The notes beneath the pieces are model-generated. The model did not search any database and was not told the origin of the DNA. It saw nothing but the letters and a program-made list of their open reading frames with translations. A stretch of DNA of 64,000 nucleotides, taken from Thermocatellispora tengchongensis (GTDB lineage: Bacteria > Actinomycetota > Actinomycetes > Streptosporangiales > Streptosporangiaceae). Every line of letters starts with the position of its first letter. The first letter of the stretch is position 1. Location: the NCBI RefSeq assembly GCF_014202315.1, contig NZ_JACHGN010000018.1, positions 186,001 to 250,000 of the forward strand, given 5' to 3'. Position numbers and translations under genes: made by a program. Shown one piece after another: positions 44,782 through 64,000 of this stretch.

Positions 44782-44817
44782 TTAGGGGTTACGCCTGCCC
44801 TGGGCGGCTCATATCGT
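44782..44817 (+). promoter_or_regulatory. TTAGGGGTTG-type cluster promoter (PKS operon)
   Basis: TTAGGGGTT (44782-44790) overlaps TTACGC as -35 (44789-44794), and TATCGT (44812-44817) is a good -10 after exactly 17 nt. It drives the PKS genes starting at 44889. The same spacer region could also serve the divergent hydrolase gene. Confidence 0.7.
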
Positions 44818-44888
44818 GCGAGGCGATAGGTCGGTCGTGACGGCTGCGTCGCATTCTCGGGTGAAGAAGGCGTGTGATCTAAGCGACT

Positions 44889-59039
<14,151 letters not shown>

Positions 59040-59056
59040 CCCTGGAGGTGTTGCGG

Positions 59057-62000
59057 ATGACCGGTAACGAGGACAAGCTGCGCACCTACCTGAAGCTGGT
59101 CACGGCCGACCTGCAGCAGACCCGGCGAAGGCTGGAGGCGCTGGAGTCGCGCGGCTCGGAGCCGCTCGCGATCGTCGGCATGGCCTGCCGGTTCCCGGGC
59201 GACGTACGCTCTCCGGACGACCTGTGGCGCCTGGTGGCCGAGGGCGGGGAGACCGTCGGCCCGTTCCCCGCCGACCGGGGCTGGAACCTCGGCGACCTCT
59301 ACGACGCCGACCCCGAGGCCACCGGCAAGTCGTACGTACGGCACGGCTCGTTCCTGGACGGCGCGGCCGACTTCGACGCCGAGTTCTTCGGCATCTCCCC
59401 GCGCGAGGCGCTGGCGATGGACCCGCAGCAGCGGCTGCTGCTGGAGACCTCCTGGGAGGTCTTCGAACGGGCCGGAATCGACCCGCGGTCGCTGCGCGGC
59501 TCGCGAACCGGGGTGTTCGTGGGCACGATCCCCATGGGCTACGGCCGCGGCGCCGAGAGCGAGGGGCACGCGCTGACCGGCACCATGGCCAGCGTCGCCT
59601 CCGGCCGGATCTCCTACGCCTTCGGCCTGGAGGGACCCGCCGTCAGCCTGGACACCGCCTGCTCGTCGTCGCTGGTCGCACTGCACCTCGCGGGCCAGTC
59701 GCTGCGGGCCGGCGAATGCGATCTGGCGCTGGCCGGAGGCGTGGCGGTGATGCCGGACCCGGAGCCGTTCGTGGAGTTCTCCCGGCTGCGCGGCCTGTCG
59801 CCGGACGGCCGCTGCCGGGCCTTCGCGGCCTCGGCCGACGGCACCGGCTGGGCCGAGGGCGTCGGCGTGCTGCTGCTGGAACGCCTCTCGGACGCGCGGC
59901 GCAACGGCCACCGGGTGCTCGCCGTCGTCCGCGGCTCCGCCGTGAACCAGGACGGCGCGAGCAGCGGCCTCACCGCCCCGAACGGCGCCGCCCAGCGCCG
60001 CGTCATCGAATCGGCCCTGGAGAACGCCGGGCTGACGCCGGACCAGGTGGACGCCGTGGAGGCACACGGCACCGGCACCGAACTGGGCGACCCGATCGAG
60101 GCCCAGGCGTTGCTCGCGACGTACGGGCAGGGGCGGGAACGGCCGTTGTGGCTGGGGTCGATCAAGTCGAACATCGGTCATGCGCAGGCCGCCGCCGGGG
60201 TGGCCGGTGTGATCAAGACGGTCATGGCGATGCGGCACGGGGTGTTGCCGAGGACGTTGCACGTGGACGAGCCGAGCCCGCATGTGGACTGGTCGGCGGG
60301 CGCTGTGGAGCTGCTGACCGAGGCCCGGGCGTGGGAGTCGGCGGGTCCGCGCCGGGCGGGGGTGTCGTCGTTCGGGATCAGCGGGACGAACGCGCATGTG
60401 ATCGTGGAGGAGGCGCCGGAGGTCGAGCCGGTGCCGGTGGCCGATCCGGTGCTGCGCGGTGATGTGCTGCCGTTGGTGCTCTCGGGCCGAGACGATGTGG
60501 GGCTGCGTGCGGTCGCCGATCAAGTGGCGGGTGTGCTGGCGCGGGAGCCGTTGGCGGATGTGGCGTGGTCGTTGTTGTCGCGGCCGGTGCTGGATCGGCG
60601 GGCGGTGGTCCTGGCCGCCGATCGTGACGCGGCCCTCGCCGGTTTGGCCGGGATCGAGCCGGTGGAGGCGGGCTCGGGGAGGTCGGTGTTCGTGTTCCCC
60701 GGGCAGGGGTGGCAGTGGGCGGGGATGACGGCCGGGCTGCTGGAGTCCTCCCCGGTGTTCGCCGAGGCGATGGCCGAGTGCGAACGGGCTTTGGGCGTGC
60801 CCGTGGTCGAGATTCTGCGGTCGGGTGTGGAGTTGGAGCGGGTGGATGTGGTCCAGCCGGTCCTGTTCGCGGTCATGGTGTCGCTGGCTCGGTTGTGGCG
60901 GGCGTGTGGCGTGGAGCCGCGGGCGGTGGTGGGGCACTCGCAGGGTGAGGTGGCCGCCGCGTGCGTGGCCGGGGCGTTGTCGCTGGAGGACGCCGCCCGG
61001 GTGGTGGTGGCGCGTAGCCGTGCGGTGGCCGAGGTGCTGTCCGGCCGGGGTGGCATGGCCGTGGCGCGGATGCCGCTCGCCGAGGCCGAGGAGCTGATCG
61101 CGGGCCATGAGGTGGAGATCGCGGCGGTCAACGGCCCGGCACAGATCGTGCTCTCCGGTGTGGTGGATGACCTGCTGACCGATGAGCGGGTGCGCCGGAT
61201 CGGCGTGGACTACGCCTCCCATTGCGCCCAGGTGGAGGCGATCCGGGACCGGCTGCTGGCCGAGCTGGCGGACATCGCCCCGCGTCAGGCCGAGCTGCCG
61301 ATGTGGTCCACGGTGACCGGCGGCTGGGCGCGAGGCGATGAGCTGGATGCGGAGTACTGGTATGCCAACCTGCGCAACCCGGTGCGGTTCGGCGAGGCGA
61401 TCGACGCCCTGACCGGGGACGGCTTCGACGCGTTCGTCGAAGTGAGCGCCCATCCGGTCCTGGCCCAGGCGATCGAGCACCCCCACGTCGTCCCCACCCT
61501 CCGCCGCGACTCGCACCGGTTCATCGACGCGCTGGCCCGCGCCCACACGTACGGGATCGAGGTGGACTGGCGCACCGTCGTCCCGCCCGCGCGCCGGATC
61601 GACCTGCCGACCTACCCGTTCCAGCGACGCCGCTACTGGCTGGCTCCGCCGAAGGGACGCTCGGATGGAGCGGTCGCCGATCCGAACGCCTGGCGGTACG
61701 GAATCGAGTGGGTTCCGGTCGAGGTGGGCGATGACGCCTCCCTGACCGGGCGATGGCTGCTCGTCGATCGGCCGGGGGACGCCGCGACCACCGACCTGGT
61801 GGCGGACGGCCTGCGGCGCGCCGGTGCGGAAGTCGAGCGGCTGGCCCTCGACGCCGAACCGGACCGGGCTTCGCTGGCCGCTCGCCTCGCCGCCGTCGCC
61901 GGCGTCGTCTGCCTGGCCGGCGCAGCGGAGGATGCGGCGGGTGACGAACTGGCCGCCCACGCCTGGCCGCTGGCCGTACTCGCGCAGGCCATGGCCGACG

Positions 62001-64000
62001 CGGAGACGGCGGGGCCGTTGTGGGTGGTGACGCGCGGCGCCGTCCACGTGCCGCAGGCCGGTGAGGCGGACGCCCGTCCCGGCGTCGCCGGCGCGATGGC
62101 CTGGGGCCTCGGCCGTGTCGCCGCCTTGGAGCTCGGACGGAGCTGGGGCGGGCTCGCCGATCTCGGCCCCGATCCGGTCGATGACGCGACGATCTCCGGA
62201 CTCGTCCGCGTGCTCGCCGGGTCGGACGAGGACGAGGTCGCGGTGCGCGGAGCCCGCCTGTGGGCGCGGCGGCTGGTGCCGTACCCGGCCGGAAAGGGCG
62301 GGAGCGGCTGGCGGCCCCGGGGAACCGTGGTGGTGACCGGCGGCCTGGGAGCCGTGGGCCGCCGCGTCGTACGGTGGCTCGCCGACGCCGGCGCGGAGCA
62401 CGTCGTGGTGATCGGCCGGGACGTCACCCGGGCCGGGGAACTCGGCGACCTGGGCGGCTGCGCGCTCTCGGCGGTCGCGTGCGACATCACCGACGAGGAC
62501 GCGCTGCGCGCCGTGGCGGCCGGGCTGCCGGAGCCCGTCAGCGCCGTGTTCCACTGCGCGATGGGCGTCGAACTCGGCCCGATCACGGAGATGACCCGGT
62601 CCGGCCTGCTGGCCAACACGCGGGCAAAGGTCCTCGGCGCGCGCAATCTGGACGCGGTCTTCGGCGACGTGGAGGCGTTCGTGCTGTTCTCGTCCGTGGC
62701 GGGCGTGTGGGGGAGCGGCGCGCACGCGGGCTACGGGGCGGCCAACGCGTACGTCGACGCGCTCGCCAGGGACCGCCGCGCCCGCGGCCTCAAGGCGACC
62801 TCGATCGCATGGGGCATCTGGGACGCCTTCACCGATGAGGACCTGCGCGGCACGTTGACCGCACGCTCCGAGCGCGAGGGCCTGCCCCTGCTCGATCCCG
62901 GCCTCGCCTGCGCCGCCCTGGCCCGGGCGCTCGCGGACGACGAGACGTTCCTCGTCGTGGCCGATGTGGACTGGGCGCGTTTCGTCCCCCTCTACACCTC
63001 CACCCGGCCGAGCCGCCTGCTGGACGGCGTACCGGCCGCCCGTGCGGGCGAGGCTGCAGACGACGCCGGCGACGCGACGCCGCTGCGGCGGCGCATGGAC
63101 GGCATGCGGGACGCCGAACTGGCGGACGGCCTGCTGAAGCTGGTCCGCGACGAGGTCGCCGCGGTGCTGTCCCTGCCGGACCCGGACGCGGTGGGCGCCG
63201 ACACGGCGTTCAAGGACCTCGGCTGCGACTCGCTCACCTCGGTCGAACTCCGCACCCGGATCGGCCGCGCGCTGGGGCTGCGGCTGCCGACGACCCTGGT
63301 GTTCGACCACCCCAGCCCGGCCGCGCTCGTCCGGCGGCTGGCGGACGAGCTACGCGGCACCGCCGTCACCGTCGCCGCCCCCCGCGCCACGGCGGCCTCC
63401 GCGGACGAGCCGATCGCGATCGTGAGCATGGCGTGCCGCTACCCGGGCGGGATCGCCTCCCCGGAGGACCTGTGGCGCCTCGTCGCCGACGGGCGGGACG
63501 CCGTCACCCCCTTCCCGGCGGACCGGGGCTGGAACCTGGCCGGGTTGTACGACCCCGATCCCGACCGCCCCGGCCGCAGTTACGTCCGCGAGGGGGCGTT
63601 CGTCCACGACGCGGCCGAGTTCGACGCGGGCTTCTTCGGCATCTCGCCCCGCGAGGCGCTGGGCATGGACCCACAGCAGCGGCTGGTGCTGGAAGTCGCG
63701 TGGGAGGCCATGGAACGGGCCGCCATCCGGCCGGAGCGGCTTCGCGGCAGCCCGACCGGCGTGTTCGTCGGATGCAAGCCTCCCGACTACGGCGTGGACG
63801 AGGCGACCGACAGCACCGAGGGCTACGTCCTCACCGGGAGCAATCCGAGTGTGCTGTCGGGCCGGGTGGCGTACACGTTCGGCTTGGAGGGCCCGGCCGT
63901 CACGATCGACACCGCCTGCTCGTCCTCGCTGGTCGCGCTGCACCTCGCCTGCCAGTCGCTCCGCGCGGGCGAGTGCTCGCTCGCCCTCGCCGGGGGCGCG
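59057..64000 (+). CDS. type I modular polyketide synthase, module 3 and start of module 4 (cut by window end)
   Basis: Open to the window edge, at least 1648 codons. ATG 59057 follows GGAGGTG, 17 bp after the first PKS gene. The N-terminus (about 1-35) is a charged coiled-coil docking helix that should pair with the C-terminal docking domain of PKS 1. Module 3: KS (Cys202), AT (Ser628, GHSQGE; YASH at 719, methylmalonyl type), no DH or ER, KR (Tyr1226) and ACP (Ser1392). KR3 lacks the LDD motif, has Trp in GVWG eight residues before Tyr1226 and His three residues before it, the A2-type pattern. Module 4 begins with a KS (active Cys1621 in DTACSSS) that is truncated at base 64000. Confidence 0.95.
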   Translation, partial: MTGNEDKLRTYLKLVTADLQQTRRRLEALESRGSEPLAIVGMACRFPGDVRSPDDLWRLVAEGGETVGPFPADRGWNLGDLYDADPEATGKSYVRHGSFLDGAADFDAEFFGISPREALAMDPQQRLLLETSWEVFERAGIDPRSLRGSRTGVFVGTIPMGYGRGAESEGHALTGTMASVASGRISYAFGLEGPAVSLDTACSSSLVALHLAGQSLRAGECDLALAGGVAVMPDPEPFVEFSRLRGLSPDGRCRAFAASADGTGWAEGVGVLLLERLSDARRNGHRVLAVVRGSAVNQDGASSGLTAPNGAAQRRVIESALENAGLTPDQVDAVEAHGTGTELGDPIEAQALLATYGQGRERPLWLGSIKSNIGHAQAAAGVAGVIKTVMAMRHGVLPRTLHVDEPSPHVDWSAGAVELLTEARAWESAGPRRAGVSSFGISGTNAHVIVEEAPEVEPVPVADPVLRGDVLPLVLSGRDDVGLRAVADQVAGVLAREPLADVAWSLLSRPVLDRRAVVLAADRDAALAGLAGIEPVEAGSGRSVFVFPGQGWQWAGMTAGLLESSPVFAEAMAECERALGVPVVEILRSGVELERVDVVQPVLFAVMVSLARLWRACGVEPRAVVGHSQGEVAAACVAGALSLEDAARVVVARSRAVAEVLSGRGGMAVARMPLAEAEELIAGHEVEIAAVNGPAQIVLSGVVDDLLTDERVRRIGVDYASHCAQVEAIRDRLLAELADIAPRQAELPMWSTVTGGWARGDELDAEYWYANLRNPVRFGEAIDALTGDGFDAFVEVSAHPVLAQAIEHPHVVPTLRRDSHRFIDALARAHTYGIEVDWRTVVPPARRIDLPTYPFQRRRYWLAPPKGRSDGAVADPNAWRYGIEWVPVEVGDDASLTGRWLLVDRPGDAATTDLVADGLRRAGAEVERLALDAEPDRASLAARLAAVAGVVCLAGAAEDAAGDELAAHAWPLAVLAQAMADAETAGPLWVVTRGAVHVPQAGEADARPGVAGAMAWGLGRVAALELGRSWGGLADLGPDPVDDATISGLVRVLAGSDEDEVAVRGARLWARRLVPYPAGKGGSGWRPRGTVVVTGGLGAVGRRVVRWLADAGAEHVVVIGRDVTRAGELGDLGGCALSAVACDITDEDALRAVAAGLPEPVSAVFHCAMGVELGPITEMTRSGLLANTRAKVLGARNLDAVFGDVEAFVLFSSVAGVWGSGAHAGYGAANAYVDALARDRRARGLKATSIAWGIWDAFTDEDLRGTLTARSEREGLPLLDPGLACAALARALADDETFLVVADVDWARFVPLYTSTRPSRLLDGVPAARAGEAADDAGDATPLRRRMDGMRDAELADGLLKLVRDEVAAVLSLPDPDAVGADTAFKDLGCDSLTSVELRTRIGRALGLRLPTTLVFDHPSPAALVRRLADELRGTAVTVAAPRATAASADEPIAIVSMACRYPGGIASPEDLWRLVADGRDAVTPFPADRGWNLAGLYDPDPDRPGRSYVREGAFVHDAAEFDAGFFGISPREALGMDPQQRLVLEVAWEAMERAAIRPERLRGSPTGVFVGCKPPDYGVDEATDSTEGYVLTGSNPSVLSGRVAYTFGLEGPAVTIDTACSSSLVALHLACQSLRAGECSLALAGGA
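60253..60417 (+). repeat. 165-bp segment identical to module 1
   Basis: Second copy of the 165-bp identity described at 49043-49207, here at the end of KS3. Such identity in DNA, not only in protein, points to recent module duplication or gene conversion. Confidence 0.85.

Overview
The window is very GC-rich DNA with GTG and TTG starts, rare TTA codons, short AGGAGG-type ribosome sites and a modular type I polyketide synthase. This points to a filamentous actinomycete; Actinomadura- or Nonomuraea-like 'rare' actinomycetes would fit, but the genus cannot be fixed from what I see. No rRNA, tRNA, CRISPR array, insertion sequence or phage gene was recognised.

Layout. (1) 0.1-7.1 kb, mixed accessory genes: a heterodimeric ABC exporter with one degenerate ATP site, an acyl-CoA carboxylase carboxyltransferase subunit, a small DUF5988-like protein, a P-loop kinase-like protein and a TetR repressor. 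(2) 7.2-13.8 kb, an apparent aromatic-catabolic operon divergent from tetR: FAH-family hydrolase, VOC/extradiol dioxygenase, acyl-CoA synthetase, FAD hydroxylase and a membrane-anchored metallo-beta-lactamase-fold hydrolase. It ends at a strong hairpin. (3) 13.9-23.6 kb, a sugar-utilisation locus: GH36 alpha-galactosidase, two sugar permeases, a lipoprotein binding protein and a secreted glycosidase with CBM-like modules. It is divergent from a LacI regulator, with a perfect LacI-type operator in the shared promoter. (4) 23.9-26.8 kb, a large LAL (ATPase-LuxR) regulator. (5) 26.8-29.2 kb, a gene-poor stretch with 18-bp tandem repeat arrays. (6) 29.2-64.0 kb, the left part of a polyketide biosynthetic gene cluster that runs off the right edge.

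The cluster contains a discrete acyltransferase, a tetronasin-type ABC efflux pair, two glycosyltransferases and five deoxysugar genes: 4,6-dehydratase, 2,3-dehydratase, 3-aminotransferase, epimerase and 4-ketoreductase. Together these would give a 3-amino-2,3,6-trideoxyhexose. It also has a type II thioesterase, an SDR, a flavin epoxidase and an epoxide hydrolase of the polyether MonC/MonB (Lsd18/Lsd19) type, and two PKS proteins. PKS 1 is KSQ-AT-ACP / KS-AT-DH-KR-ACP / KS-AT-DH-ER-KR-ACP. PKS 2 begins KS-AT-KR-ACP / KS and is cut by the window end. All three extender ATs look methylmalonyl-specific.

The most striking signal is a repeated promoter element, TTAGGGGTTG, partly overlapping the -35 hexamer of at least six cluster promoters and not found at this strength elsewhere in the window. 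It probably defines the cluster regulon and may be the target of the LAL regulator. TTA codons in the LAL gene and in the first PKS gene suggest bldA-type developmental control. A polyether-type oxidative cyclisation pair together with an aminosugar pathway is an unusual combination and makes the product worth identifying.
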